64,000 bases of DNA, taken from JAXLWB01 sp046328715. Its GTDB lineage: Bacteria > Chloroflexota > Anaerolineae > Caldilineales > Caldilineaceae. Shown in pieces: positions 1 to 8,594 of the stretch; positions within the stretch are counted from its first letter, which is position 1; each line of letters begins with the position of its first letter. Below the pieces are notes generated by a model. It had not been told where the DNA came from. It saw only the letters and a program-made list of their open reading frames with translations, and made no database searches. A program made the translations under genes and the position numbers. The stretch is taken from positions 1-64,000 of the forward strand of contig JAXLWB010000039.1 in NCBI GenBank assembly GCA_046328715.1, written 5' to 3'.

Positions 1-1054
1 CGCCAACGATTTCGAAAGAGATCATGCCGCCCGGCGACAGACATTGTTTGCTATAAATGGCATGCTCCGCTGTGTCCTGTGGCAGATGGCCAAGATAGTA
101 GACCCGCTTCACCTTGGGGTGGTCGGCCAGAAAGTCGGCCACGTAGCGAGCGTTCTTCATCTGCGAGGTCATGCGCAACTTGAGCGTTTCCAGACTGCGC
201 AGCAACATCCAACCGGTCATCGGGCTGGCGGCGGTGCCAAGGATGGTACGCATCATCTTGACCGACTGGACCAGTTCTTGCGATCCCAGGCAGACACCCG
301 CGATCACGTCGCTGTGGCCGCCGATATACTTGGTCGCCGAGTAGAGCACCAAGTCAGCGCCATGTTGCAGGGGATGTTGCCAGAGCGGGCCAAGAAAGGT
401 ATTGTCTACGGCGACCAGCACACGATGATCGGGGCGGGAATGGTGTTTGGCTAGTTCGGCGCAGCCAGCGATGTCAACCAAGGCATTGGTCGGATTGGCA
501 GGCGTCTCGATGTAGATCATAGCCAGGTGGTCACGGATCGTGCGGTCAAGCAGAGGTTGCTCAAAGGCGGCCATCCCCTGGCCAGCCGGTACCCCAACCG
601 GGCGAATGCCAAAACGAGGCAAAATATGTTTGAGCAGAAAATCCGTGCCGCCATAGACCGGTTCACTGTGCAAGACGACATCACCTGGGCGCAGAAACTG
701 AAGCAAGGTCGTGCTAATCGCTGCCATGCCACTCTCAAAGACGGCTGCGGCTTGCGCTCCATCCCACACCGTCAGCCGATCTTCGAGGATTTCGAGATCG
801 GGGTTGTTGAGCCGACTGTAGATCAGTCCGGGCGTTTCGTTGGGTTTGCTTTTGCGCAGCCCATAGGCCAGCTCAAAAAACTGTTTGCCTTCCTCCGCCG
901 TTTTGAAGACAAAGGTCGAGGTGAGAAAAACCGGACATTTGATTGCCCCTTCCGACCATTCGGGACGATAGCCGTAGCTCATCATCAAACTCTCGGGACG
1001 CAACACCTTCTCACCAATCATGCGATTGTGGGCACCTTGTTTTGTTTTGCTCAT
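1..1054 (-). CDS. PLP-dependent Cys/Met metabolism enzyme (methionine gamma-lyase / cystathionine gamma-synthase type), 3' end cut by window edge
   Basis: About 351 codons are visible; the family is usually near 400, so the C-terminal tail lies outside the window. Translation of the minus strand begins MSKTKQGAHNRM and keeps one open frame to the edge. The PLP lysine sits in SATKYIGGHSD (about K242), with the cofactor-contacting aspartate in AVDNTF (about D217) and the YSRLNNP motif (about residue 79). Known of the family: gamma-elimination or gamma-replacement on homocysteine, methionine or cystathionine derivatives in the cytosol. The start lies 5 nt after the stop of the upstream kinase-like gene, so the two are probably co-transcribed. 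The ribosome site is weak (GGATGAGA). Whether it is a lyase or a synthase cannot be decided from motifs alone. Confidence 0.85.
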   Translation of the reverse strand, partial: MSKTKQGAHNRMIGEKVLRPESLMMSYGYRPEWSEGAIKCPVFLTSTFVFKTAEEGKQFFELAYGLRKSKPNETPGLIYSRLNNPDLEILEDRLTVWDGAQAAAVFESGMAAISTTLLQFLRPGDVVLHSEPVYGGTDFLLKHILPRFGIRPVGVPAGQGMAAFEQPLLDRTIRDHLAMIYIETPANPTNALVDIAGCAELAKHHSRPDHRVLVAVDNTFLGPLWQHPLQHGADLVLYSATKYIGGHSDVIAGVCLGSQELVQSVKMMRTILGTAASPMTGWMLLRSLETLKLRMTSQMKNARYVADFLADHPKVKRVYYLGHLPQDTAEHAIYSKQCLSPGGMISFEIVG

Positions 1055-1059
1055 AGGTC

Positions 1060-1548
1060 TCATCCAATTTTGTAACCGATTTTTCGCAGCAACCCTTTGC
1101 GCCAGGCCACATCTTCCTCCCCTTCAACACCTTTGGGACTAAAGCCATCGATCACGCCGAGAATGCCACGTCCTTGTTCGCTTTCGGCCACGATCACCTG
1201 GGTGGGATTGGCCGTAGCACAGAAAATGTGACAAACCTCCGGCACATTTTTCACGGCATTGAGCACATTGATGGGGTAGAAGCCTTCACCCAGAAAGATG
1301 ATAAAGGTATGGCCGGCAGCGATCGTCTTGGCGTTTTTGGTGGCAAGTTCCACCAGAATCGGGTCCGTGCCGCTCATGCGGATCAGACAGGCTCCCGATG
1401 CTTCACAAAAGGCCAAGCCAAAATGAATGCCCGGAACCGAATTGACCAGGGCTTCATGCAGATCTTCCACGCTTTTGATAAAGTGAGTTTGGCCAAGGAT
1501 GAAGTTGAGCGCTTCCGGTTTTTCAATTGCGACGATGGCAAGTTGCAT
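1060..1548 (-). CDS. Adenosine-specific kinase family protein (DUF355/COG1839-like)
   Basis: 162 aa, the usual length for this compact family. The protein begins MQLAIVAIEKPEALNF and contains the conserved stretches LGQTHFIKSVEDL, PGIHFGLAFCEASG and ANPTQVIVAESEQGRG that mark the PAE2307-like adenosine-binding family. A longer reading from an ATG 48 nt upstream is open, but the start chosen here has AAGGAG about 8 nt before it and matches the family N-terminus. Known: members bind adenosine/AMP; their cellular role is poorly defined. It is followed 5 nt later by the PLP enzyme, suggesting an operon, perhaps around methyl-cycle or sulfur amino-acid salvage (inference). Confidence 0.85.
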   Translation of the reverse strand: MQLAIVAIEKPEALNFILGQTHFIKSVEDLHEALVNSVPGIHFGLAFCEASGACLIRMSGTDPILVELATKNAKTIAAGHTFIIFLGEGFYPINVLNAVKNVPEVCHIFCATANPTQVIVAESEQGRGILGVIDGFSPKGVEGEEDVAWRKGLLRKIGYKIG

Positions 1549-2252
1549 AGAAATTCGCTCCTTTTCCGAATCAAGCTTCGCACAAGTCAACTGCATATAT
1601 ACAGGTTCCTCTGGCTTCTATCAGATACTAATGTGAGAGACGCACAACGAAAGATGCAAAGTTGCAGAGTGGCAAAGTAACAAAGTCATACTTCCACTCT
1701 GCAACTTTGCATCTTTGAACCTGCATTCTCAGTTTCGTATTCGTCTGAACCCAATATGACAGCGAGATAAATCCATAGTACGAGTCATTCGGCTTGTTGT
1801 AAACTGGTTAGTTGGCTAATTTTTCAGAGTCAGCGGGTTGTCGTTGCTTTTCCTAACTAAATGGCCAAGGCAAAAATCACCTAGCCGACCAGGGAATAGT
1901 GTGCTTTTTTGGTATAGACTGATAGTGTCAGCCTACAACGTTCGCGCGTTCTGGTGATTGTCATCCGCCACGAGAACGAACTCGGTCTCTATCCATCGCC
2001 GAACGACAGTCACCTTCGTTAGTCTATTCGCCTTTTGGACATCGCACGGTCATTGATTGAACTTTCAATAAGTCTCCGTGCAGCGTTTTGTAACACAGGG
2101 TCTTCTCCCCGTTGGTTTAGCGCAGCCACTTACGAATCCCTCCCAAACTGCGGTTGCAATGAGAACTGGAAAATTCCGGTACTCATTCAGAGCATCGTTT
2201 ATAAAGACGACCATCTTACAACCCACTGGGCAGCCCTGTGTGAGGAGGAGAT
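1549..2252. other. Intergenic region between divergent genes
   Basis: About 700 bases hold no convincing gene on either strand. The only clear structure is the long inverted repeat at 1650-1716. The last bases carry GAGGAGGAG, the ribosome site of the downstream exported protein. Promoters for both flanking genes must lie here, but none could be assigned with confidence. Confidence 0.6.
1650..1716. repeat. Perfect 23-bp inverted repeat (GCAAAG-type hairpin)
   Basis: Arms at 1650-1672 and 1694-1716 are exact reverse complements (left arm starts AAAGATGCAAAGTTGC), separated by 21 nt. The words resemble the GCAAAG-rich repeats at 12052-12183 and 26911-26950, so this is probably one copy of a dispersed hairpin family rather than a simple terminator; there is no T-run next to the stem. 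Confidence 0.8.
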
Positions 2253-5200
2253 ATGTCACGTTTTAGGCCATTCACAATTCTCTTATTGTTGCTCTTGGGT
2301 CTGATTGTCTTTGGTGGGTTGACCTTTGCACAAAAGAGCGCGGCTCCTGTCGCAAGCATGGCTGACACCATCCACCAAGAAGATCAACCCGCCGTTGTGC
2401 CTGCCGATACCACGTCCGCCTGTTCTGGTGGCCCAGTCATCGACGGCATTTTGCTTGACGAATGTGTCAAACGCAATTTCAATGTGAGCGGCGATGCCAA
2501 GTCGGTCACCGTCTGGTACACCAAAGTGCCGGTCACAGCCACCCGCATCGTCGATGGCAATCCAGTCGTGTTATCGCACTGGATCAATACCAATGCGCAA
2601 GCCTCGCAAGTCGCACAATGGATGGAAGAGGCCTGGCAACGCTACCATACCGACTCGGGCCACCATCTCTACGACACAGGTTGTGGCAACAATTTGAATG
2701 TGCGGATTGAGGAGGGTGTTGGCTGGGCAGGCATCGCCTACTGGGGGAGCCCAGGTAGTTGCTGGATCGGAATCGACTCCGGCATGGTGCGCGCCGGTGG
2801 CGGTCAATGGGTCGCCTATCACGAAGCACAACATTACCTGCAATACTCCTTTGACGATGGCTGCTACGACTACCTCCGACCCCGCTATCCGGATGATGCC
2901 GAGTTTGTCGAAGGGTATGCTGATTTGGGTGCCGACACCGTGGATGCGACGATCGACGCCTCTGGCTATGCAGGCATCACCTATGATCCCAGCACGTCGA
3001 TGTACGAAAAGTCCTACGGCAACCTCTTCAACAAATACTTCATCGAGCAGCTAGGTAGCGTAGGCAGCGCAAGCGATCCGTGGTATCACATCGACGCCAT
3101 GTACAACCACTACCGCGAGTGTGACCATCAGGATTCGCTCTATGTGCTGGACTCGTTGATACCCACGCTTAGCGGCGGAAGGTGGAGCCTCAATCAGTTC
3201 TTCCTCAACTTCTTTGCCGCCAACTGGACCAAAGATTGGGCGGACCCGGCCACACAGCCCGAACTCGTCTACTACGATGATGATGGCAGCCCGTACGGTA
3301 ACACGGCACCGCTCACCAAAGATGTGACACTGGCGAGTGGCAGCCAAAGTTGGGCAGGAACCACCCCAGACGACTTCGCAGCATCCTATTACCAGGTACG
3401 ACCGCAGGCGGGTTGTCCCTATGTCCAGGCCGAAGTGAACGGTGCGACGGGTGCCTATCTGGGCATCAACCTGATGGCAGCAGAGACAACCGCCCCCACC
3501 CGTGTCCTTCGCTCGGCCAAGTTGGGCGAGGATTATGTACGAACGTTCGCAGGGGCTGGCGTCTTTGACCGCATCGTGGCCAGTGTGAACAGCTTTGCCT
3601 CGACCTATTCCTACCAGGTCACCTTCACCTGTGTCAGTCCGAACGTCGATATCAAGGAGCCACGCCAGGTCAACTATGCCTTGGTTGGCGCACCGAGCAG
3701 TCCAATCGCTTATCTGGCCCGCTGGACGGTGAGCGACGGCAGCTCGAGCGTGCGCGGGCTGGTGGAGAGTTCCTTCAGCTTTCGCGCAGGCAGCGACCCA
3801 GTAACGGTCGTCACGGGTACATTCCAAGAGGTCGGCGATGAATATTGGGCAGTGCTTTTGCCGCCCGTCAAGCCAGCCGGTACGACCTTTGTCAATTTCA
3901 CCGTCTGTATGGATAGCCTGTGTGACAGCGAGACGAATGCCTTACTCTATGTCACTCCTGGTAATACCGATACAGCGATCACCTTCGATGCCAGTGGTTC
4001 AATGAGCACGGAGGATATCATTGGCGAAGGCACGCGTCTCTTCAATGCACAGAAGGCAGGCAAAGTGGTTGCCGACCTCCTGCGCAGCGGGGATCGCATC
4101 CTGGTCACTGACTTCTCGGCCAACGATAGCCCTGCGGGCTGTGGTCTGCCGCCGGATGGCAGCGGTGATGGCAACTGTCCGCTTGATGTGCGTACATTGC
4201 TCTCGCGCCGCGATGTAAGCGCAGCCACCTTGGCCGCCCGCATCGACGAAACCCGTAACGCCATCAATACCCTATCGGCCCGCGAATGGACACCGATCGG
4301 CGGCGGTGTACAGGATGCCAAGAACAAACTACTGGCGGCCCCCTTCTCCTTGAATCCGAAACACATTTACCTGCTCAGCGATGGGCGTGAAAATGTCAAT
4401 CCACTCTATGCGGCGGTCAAGGCTGAACTGGCGGCTTCGGGTGTGGTCATCAACACGATTGGTTTTGGTCCGGAGGCACCTGGCAATCTATTGGCGCAGA
4501 TGGCAGCCGATACCGGTGGCGTCTATCGCCCCGTGGCAACGACCGCTGGCGGTGCAGGATTAGCCACTGCGGCAAGCCTAGACGTGCCCGACGCCCCCAG
4601 CGAAGAGATCGACCAGATGAACACGCTGTTGAGTGCGCCCTTACTGCCCGGTCAATTGGGGCTGGCTGACGTCTACGACTACTTTGATACTGCCGCCCAG
4701 AATGCAGCGCGCATCTTCCATGTCAACTTCACCAATGTACCAAGTGACGTTCTCACCTGGAAGGAGTGGTCGGCCTATGTCGATAAGAGCGTCAACGAAG
4801 TGCGCTTTGTGGTGGCAGGCAAACAGGCGGATAGTAGCAGTTGTAACGGCTACCGACGCTTTGTCGAAGTTGCCCCGCCCGACGCCATCAACCCGAAACG
4901 TCCGTGGATTGCGATTAGTCCGGCGCGCCCGGTGACGCCAGGCGATCCGCTGGCACCACCAGCCACCTGGGATATTCGCAACGACCTCTACGATGATGTG
5001 CTGGTTGTGCCAAACCCGGCAGAGGGTACTTGGCGCATCCGCACTACCTACGATTACTGCCTGGGCGATGTCGCAACTACAGCGCCACAAAACTCAGCGG
5101 CGTTGACCTCTGACTTTATGATAAACCTATCTGCCCAATCGACCATTCAACTCGAAGGGCGTCTGTTAGGGTTGAACCACAATCAGGGAAGCGCTGGCGA

Positions 5201-6404
5201 CGTTGTGTCAGTGGTTGCTGTTCTCTTAAATCGTGCAGGCACGGTCAAGGGTGCCTTGGTTGGCACGGTGATTGAGAATGTTGGTGGCACGCACGCCTTC
5301 TTCCTGTTTGATGACGGAGCACATGGCGATGGGCAGGCTGGCGATGGCATCTATGCCGCACCCTTTGCCCAAACGATCTATGGTGGCTCCTACAGCGTCC
5401 GCACGATTGCGCTCTTCCAGGATCCGACCAATCCCGCCAATCTGCTCGCTCGCGAATGGAACGGTGGCTTCTGGATCAAGGGGCCTAAGCCGGACGTTTG
5501 CGACAAGGAGAACGATCATGACTGCGACGGCATGCCCGATCCTTGGGAACTGCGCTGCAAGCTGGACACCAAGCGCAACGATGCCCAAGAAGACCCTGAC
5601 CACGACAATCTCAACAACCTACCCGAGTTCCAAGCGGGTACGCTGCCCTGTGTCGCCGATACCGATCATGGCGGTGAACGCGATGGTTCTGAGGTAACGC
5701 ACAGCCGCAATCCGCTCGATCCCAAGGATGATAAGGTGCTCGAGATCGGGCATGTCAACGTGCGAGCCCTCAATCAACGGATCCTGATCGACTGGACGCG
5801 CCCACTTTCCTACACCAACATGCTGCTCTATCTGAGCACCGATCCGAACCAGTTTGGACGGCCTGTCTCGATGGGTCAACAAGGAAACTACATGGTCGAC
5901 AGGTTGCAGAACGACCAGACCTACTATCTGCGTATCGCTGGCGTCTTCTCGCAGACCGAAGGATTGGCGCAAGGCGACTACAGCGCCACCATTGCGGTCA
6001 CACCCAAGGCCGATCCTGATCCGCCTTCCGGTGCAATTGCGATTGCGGGTGGTGCGCCTACCACGCCTTCCAAACATGTTGTGTTGAACATCAGTTCGAC
6101 CGACACGCCCTTGCAAGGCGCAGCGCAAGGTGCTAATGGTCACCTCACTGACCAATTCTCGCTGCTCTACAACACCGTTAGTGGCGGTGTTGAGATGCGC
6201 CTCGCCAACTACGCCGATCTATCGAGCGTGCGCTGGCAGCCGCTGGCCTTTAGCAAAGCGTGGGATTTGGAGTGTGCGAATGGGGAAGTGTGCCGAGTCT
6301 TTGCCCAGTTCCGCGATGCTGCCAAGAATGAGTCGTTGGTTGTCTACGACTCGATCCTTTTGAATGAAGAAGTGCGCATCTATCTGCCGGTAGTGAGTCG
6401 TTGA
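2253..6404 (+). CDS. Large exported metalloprotease/VWA protein, CLCA-like domain order, with C-terminal LP block
   Basis: 1383 aa with a clear signal peptide (MSRFRPF, then a Leu-rich core ending near TFA-Q27) and a strong ribosome site (GAGGAGGAG). A zinc-protease motif HEAQH lies at residues 190-194, with a probable third ligand in EGYAD (E220). A von Willebrand A domain spans about 573-770 and has the metal-binding DASGSMS start. A later segment (about 1010-1080) carries DDGAHGDGQAGDGIYA, like the FnIII-type domain of VWA/CLCA proteins. Then come aspartate-rich calcium-binding repeats (about 1084-1170: DHDCDGMPDPWE and similar), an FnIII-like domain and the last residues RIYLPVVSR. Known: animal CLCA proteins combine HExxH, VWA and FnIII-like domains. 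Inferred: a secreted, calcium-dependent surface protease or adhesin. The substrate is unknown. Confidence 0.8.
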   Translation: MSRFRPFTILLLLLLGLIVFGGLTFAQKSAAPVASMADTIHQEDQPAVVPADTTSACSGGPVIDGILLDECVKRNFNVSGDAKSVTVWYTKVPVTATRIVDGNPVVLSHWINTNAQASQVAQWMEEAWQRYHTDSGHHLYDTGCGNNLNVRIEEGVGWAGIAYWGSPGSCWIGIDSGMVRAGGGQWVAYHEAQHYLQYSFDDGCYDYLRPRYPDDAEFVEGYADLGADTVDATIDASGYAGITYDPSTSMYEKSYGNLFNKYFIEQLGSVGSASDPWYHIDAMYNHYRECDHQDSLYVLDSLIPTLSGGRWSLNQFFLNFFAANWTKDWADPATQPELVYYDDDGSPYGNTAPLTKDVTLASGSQSWAGTTPDDFAASYYQVRPQAGCPYVQAEVNGATGAYLGINLMAAETTAPTRVLRSAKLGEDYVRTFAGAGVFDRIVASVNSFASTYSYQVTFTCVSPNVDIKEPRQVNYALVGAPSSPIAYLARWTVSDGSSSVRGLVESSFSFRAGSDPVTVVTGTFQEVGDEYWAVLLPPVKPAGTTFVNFTVCMDSLCDSETNALLYVTPGNTDTAITFDASGSMSTEDIIGEGTRLFNAQKAGKVVADLLRSGDRILVTDFSANDSPAGCGLPPDGSGDGNCPLDVRTLLSRRDVSAATLAARIDETRNAINTLSAREWTPIGGGVQDAKNKLLAAPFSLNPKHIYLLSDGRENVNPLYAAVKAELAASGVVINTIGFGPEAPGNLLAQMAADTGGVYRPVATTAGGAGLATAASLDVPDAPSEEIDQMNTLLSAPLLPGQLGLADVYDYFDTAAQNAARIFHVNFTNVPSDVLTWKEWSAYVDKSVNEVRFVVAGKQADSSSCNGYRRFVEVAPPDAINPKRPWIAISPARPVTPGDPLAPPATWDIRNDLYDDVLVVPNPAEGTWRIRTTYDYCLGDVATTAPQNSAALTSDFMINLSAQSTIQLEGRLLGLNHNQGSAGDVVSVVAVLLNRAGTVKGALVGTVIENVGGTHAFFLFDDGAHGDGQAGDGIYAAPFAQTIYGGSYSVRTIALFQDPTNPANLLAREWNGGFWIKGPKPDVCDKENDHDCDGMPDPWELRCKLDTKRNDAQEDPDHDNLNNLPEFQAGTLPCVADTDHGGERDGSEVTHSRNPLDPKDDKVLEIGHVNVRALNQRILIDWTRPLSYTNMLLYLSTDPNQFGRPVSMGQQGNYMVDRLQNDQTYYLRIAGVFSQTEGLAQGDYSATIAVTPKADPDPPSGAIAIAGGAPTTPSKHVVLNISSTDTPLQGAAQGANGHLTDQFSLLYNTVSGGVEMRLANYADLSSVRWQPLAFSKAWDLECANGEVCRVFAQFRDAAKNESLVVYDSILLNEEVRIYLPVVSR

Positions 6405-6409
6405 TCAAA

Positions 6410-6448
6410 AAGTTTGCCAATGCCCTTACCCTGGGCATTGGCAAACTT
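6410..6448. terminator. Bidirectional hairpin terminator between convergent genes
   Basis: A perfect 16-bp stem (6410-6425 with 6433-6448; left arm AAGTTTGCCAATGCCC) and a 7-nt loop start 5 nt after the stop of the exported protease and lie just before the stop of the convergent methyltransferase-like gene. The A/T flanks are short, so termination may rely on the stem. Confidence 0.75.
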
Positions 6449-6469
6449 CATTTCCTCACGATACAACTC

Positions 6470-7201
6470 CTACCAGACACCCGGCAGCAGACGAAAGCGT
6501 GTGCTCTGAGCGTATGCGCCGTAGCCTTCCAGTTCTGCGAACAACAGATGATCTTCAATCGCCGTGCGTACAATGATCAACAGCGCTGCCAACCCGCCAG
6601 GAATCAGTGCCCAAAGCGAGCCCAACATAATGGGCGTTGCCAATTCAAAGATGATCGAACCCACGTAGCCAGGGTGCCGCATATAATAGTAGGGTCCTTC
6701 GGTCGCTACGGTGTGTCCTCGTTCAGCCTGGATGCGAGAGCCAATGGCATAGAAGGGGTTGGCTATCATCGCCCAGGTCATCATGGCGTAGCCTATGCCC
6801 GCCACTGCAAGCGCCGAGATTTGCAGCGTCATTGACATTTGAGGCGTCCAACCATAGTGATAGTCCAATCCTGCCACAATCAGTTTACCTACAGTTAGGA
6901 TGCCATAGAGAACGAGAATGATGTTGTCCCACGTTTTATCACTGAAGCGATGAGTCACCCGTTCGGCCAGCATGGTCGGGCTGCGTGGCGTCAAGAGCAC
7001 AGCGTTCGCCGTCACCCAAATGCCATAAAGCACAACCAAAGCCCAGGCCATCATCCAATCCCAACGACCGGCAAAGACAAAGAGCAAGACAGCCATGAGA
7101 ATGCAGAGTAGAATCTCACTGAGCAACCAGATGCGGGCGCCGCGGTGGGCCTTGGCTGGGTGGCGCATAGATACTATTGGAGAGCGCACATTTGTTTTCA
7201 T
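6470..7201 (-). CDS. Isoprenylcysteine carboxyl methyltransferase (ICMT/PEMT)-like membrane protein
   Basis: 243 aa with about five membrane segments. The C-terminal half has the family signature: GPYYYMRHPGYVGSII followed by a hydrophobic hairpin and EDHLLFAELEGYGAY, ending RFRLLPGVW. Known: this fold methylates small or lipid substrates using S-adenosylmethionine in the membrane; bacterial members rarely have a known substrate. The start was set at the ATG preceded by GGAGG and 7 nt of spacing, rather than one five codons upstream. No operon partner is evident, as the next gene in the same direction starts 650 nt away with its own terminator between them. Confidence 0.8.
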   Translation of the reverse strand: MKTNVRSPIVSMRHPAKAHRGARIWLLSEILLCILMAVLLFVFAGRWDWMMAWALVVLYGIWVTANAVLLTPRSPTMLAERVTHRFSDKTWDNIILVLYGILTVGKLIVAGLDYHYGWTPQMSMTLQISALAVAGIGYAMMTWAMIANPFYAIGSRIQAERGHTVATEGPYYYMRHPGYVGSIIFELATPIMLGSLWALIPGGLAALLIIVRTAIEDHLLFAELEGYGAYAQSTRFRLLPGVW

Positions 7202-7276
7202 GAGAAACCTCCACAACTCATTTGCGTGAAATGATCATAGGAATCAGAACTACCGAATTCTTTTTGACCATATAAT

Positions 7277-7316
7277 AAAGACACGCCAGATGGATCAGCC
7301 ATCTAGTGTGTCTTTT
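7277..7316. terminator. Hairpin terminator after CoA-binding protein gene
   Basis: The outer stem AAAGACAC/GTGTCTTT and inner stem AGATGG/CCATCT enclose a small loop, about 35 nt after the stop of the minus-strand CoA-binding gene. A T-run follows on the plus strand and a shorter one on the minus strand. Confidence 0.65.
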
Positions 7317-7350
7317 TCCTGGTCAGCCGGGTAGTGCAAAAGCAACGAGA

Positions 7351-7869
7351 TCACGCCGCAGCTTTTACAGCACCAGATTGGCTAATCTTGAGAAAACCGA
7401 GCGTACGCCAAAGCACCCGCATCATGGCATGGCCAAAGTCTGGCTGGAGGAATTGGTTCGGGCAACTGCCGGGGATTACGGAGATTCCGTTGGCACGGCA
7501 CATCTCGACTGCATTTTGCGAGACACTCGTGGTAGTGGCGGCCAAATCAGCTTTCGTGCCCATCATACAGTGCATCCAGACATGTTTGATACCAAGATCG
7601 ATGCACTGTTGGACGATTTGCTCTGTTACCTTAGGGTTAGCCAGAATGAATACGGCATCGGGCCGCTGGGGAATCGACTTCAAGTCAGGGTAACAGGGAG
7701 CGCCATCAAAGGTAGTCAGGCGCGGATTGACTCCGTAGACAGTATAGCCCGCCGCCTTGAACTTGCGATAGCCTGCGTTACAACCTGTCTCGCGCTTGTC
7801 CGAAACGCCGACCACGGCAATTCTCTTCTGCGTGAGGAATTCCTTTACCATTGTATCAATTACAGCCAT
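7351..7869 (-). CDS. CoA-binding domain protein (YccU-like)
   Basis: 172 aa, a single Rossmann-type CoA_binding_2 domain. Seen: the N-terminal nucleotide-binding turn RIAVVGVSDKRE, YTVYGVNPRL, the conserved DAVFILANPKVTEQIVQ stretch, IKHVWMHCMMG and NGISVIPGSCPNQF near the end. Known: stand-alone members bind CoA or a related nucleotide; the biochemical role is not settled. A textbook ribosome site (AAAGGAGG) stands 4 nt before the ATG. The gene appears monocistronic, with a terminator at 7277-7316. Confidence 0.85.
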   Translation of the reverse strand: MAVIDTMVKEFLTQKRIAVVGVSDKRETGCNAGYRKFKAAGYTVYGVNPRLTTFDGAPCYPDLKSIPQRPDAVFILANPKVTEQIVQQCIDLGIKHVWMHCMMGTKADLAATTTSVSQNAVEMCRANGISVIPGSCPNQFLQPDFGHAMMRVLWRTLGFLKISQSGAVKAAA

Positions 7870-7904
7870 GATTCCTCCTTTCGATATTTATAAGCATCGT
7901 AGTG

Positions 7905-7963
7905 ATCTTCTGAGAAGGTGATCTTATTCAAATTTTGTTTGCACAAGTGCTTTCCCGGAAGAT
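7905..7963. repeat. Imperfect inverted repeat, ATCTTC-CCGGAAGAT family (copy 1)
   Basis: The arms ATCTTCTGAGAA (from 7905) and TTCCCGGAAGAT (7952-7963) are inverted with two mismatches. The same element with perfect arms lies at 45623-45678, so this is a dispersed short hairpin repeat. Confidence 0.6.
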
Positions 7964-8000
7964 GATTATCTGAATTGTTGTCTTGAAGAATTGTGAAACT

Positions 8001-8204
8001 TCATTTGGGTTTATTTTTGCGCCCGCTCAGCGCGCCGAGAAAGGGCGAGCCTGCACCTAGCAGAAAACCGAAATCATACCAGTTGCCGCTGCGGGCGACA
8101 TTGTAGAGCAGATAGTCGTCCCAGCCGCCGAAAACATGGACAATGAAGACGATCCAAGCCGTAATCCCATTCCAAAAGCCCCATAACAAGTCTTGCCACC
8201 ACAT
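8001..8204 (-). CDS. Small conserved-looking membrane protein
   Basis: 67 aa beginning MWWQDLLWGFWNG, with one strong hydrophobic helix (ITAWIVFIVHVFG), a second weaker hydrophobic segment near LLGAGSPFLGAL and a basic tail RKNKPK. The ATG was chosen because AAGGAG lies 9 nt upstream; a TTG two codons earlier would be too close. Single-helix proteins of this type with WDDYLLYNVARSGNWYD-like centres occur in Chloroflexota and actinobacteria, but I know no function. It is isolated: more than 300 nt separate it from the next gene upstream. Confidence 0.65.
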   Translation of the reverse strand: MWWQDLLWGFWNGITAWIVFIVHVFGGWDDYLLYNVARSGNWYDFGFLLGAGSPFLGALSGRKNKPK

Positions 8205-8594
8205 AACCAATTTCTCCTTGTAAGGGCGTTACTCAATCGTCTAACAGAGAGATCGAACCGTGAAACGCCTTACCAATCATTACGCAACCTGTGGCACTCT
8301 CGTTGCTAAACTGCATGGGGTAACGCTTTGGCACCTTTAGCGTGTCAGGTTCGGCGCTGCCGAAAAAAACGGCAAGAAATCATGTGCGACACTCTATCAT
8401 TCCGTAGGAATCCTTCGTTGGTCGAGCCAGCTACTTTGTAGAGAACCGACAGCGTACATTGTGTTAGATTGACATGATGGCGTAATCGTCTAGGATTCCT
8501 GCAGAATGACGAGTTTACCTTTCAGTGACAGTCGCCACGGTTGGTTTCTGACCTGAAGGCATAATCTCCTAATCTCCCAATCTCTAGCTTGCAC
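8205..8594. other. Intergenic region with MITE-like repeat
   Basis: About 390 bases contain no supportable gene. The main feature is the inverted repeat at 8398-8509. Nothing else could be assigned. Confidence 0.6.
8398..8509. repeat. MITE-like element with TCATTCYGYAGGAATCCT terminal inverted repeats
   Basis: The 18-bp arms at 8398-8415 and 8492-8509 match in inverted orientation at 16 of 18 positions and enclose 76 nt. Single arms of the same family lie at 45741-45758 and 51485-51502, and a related CTGTCATTCTGAG hairpin is at 61217-61313. Confidence 0.65.

Noticed and set aside
527..1075. Plus-strand open frames at the left edge
   Set aside because: They are antisense to the PLP-enzyme gene, whose motifs are clear; the plus-strand frames show no domain.
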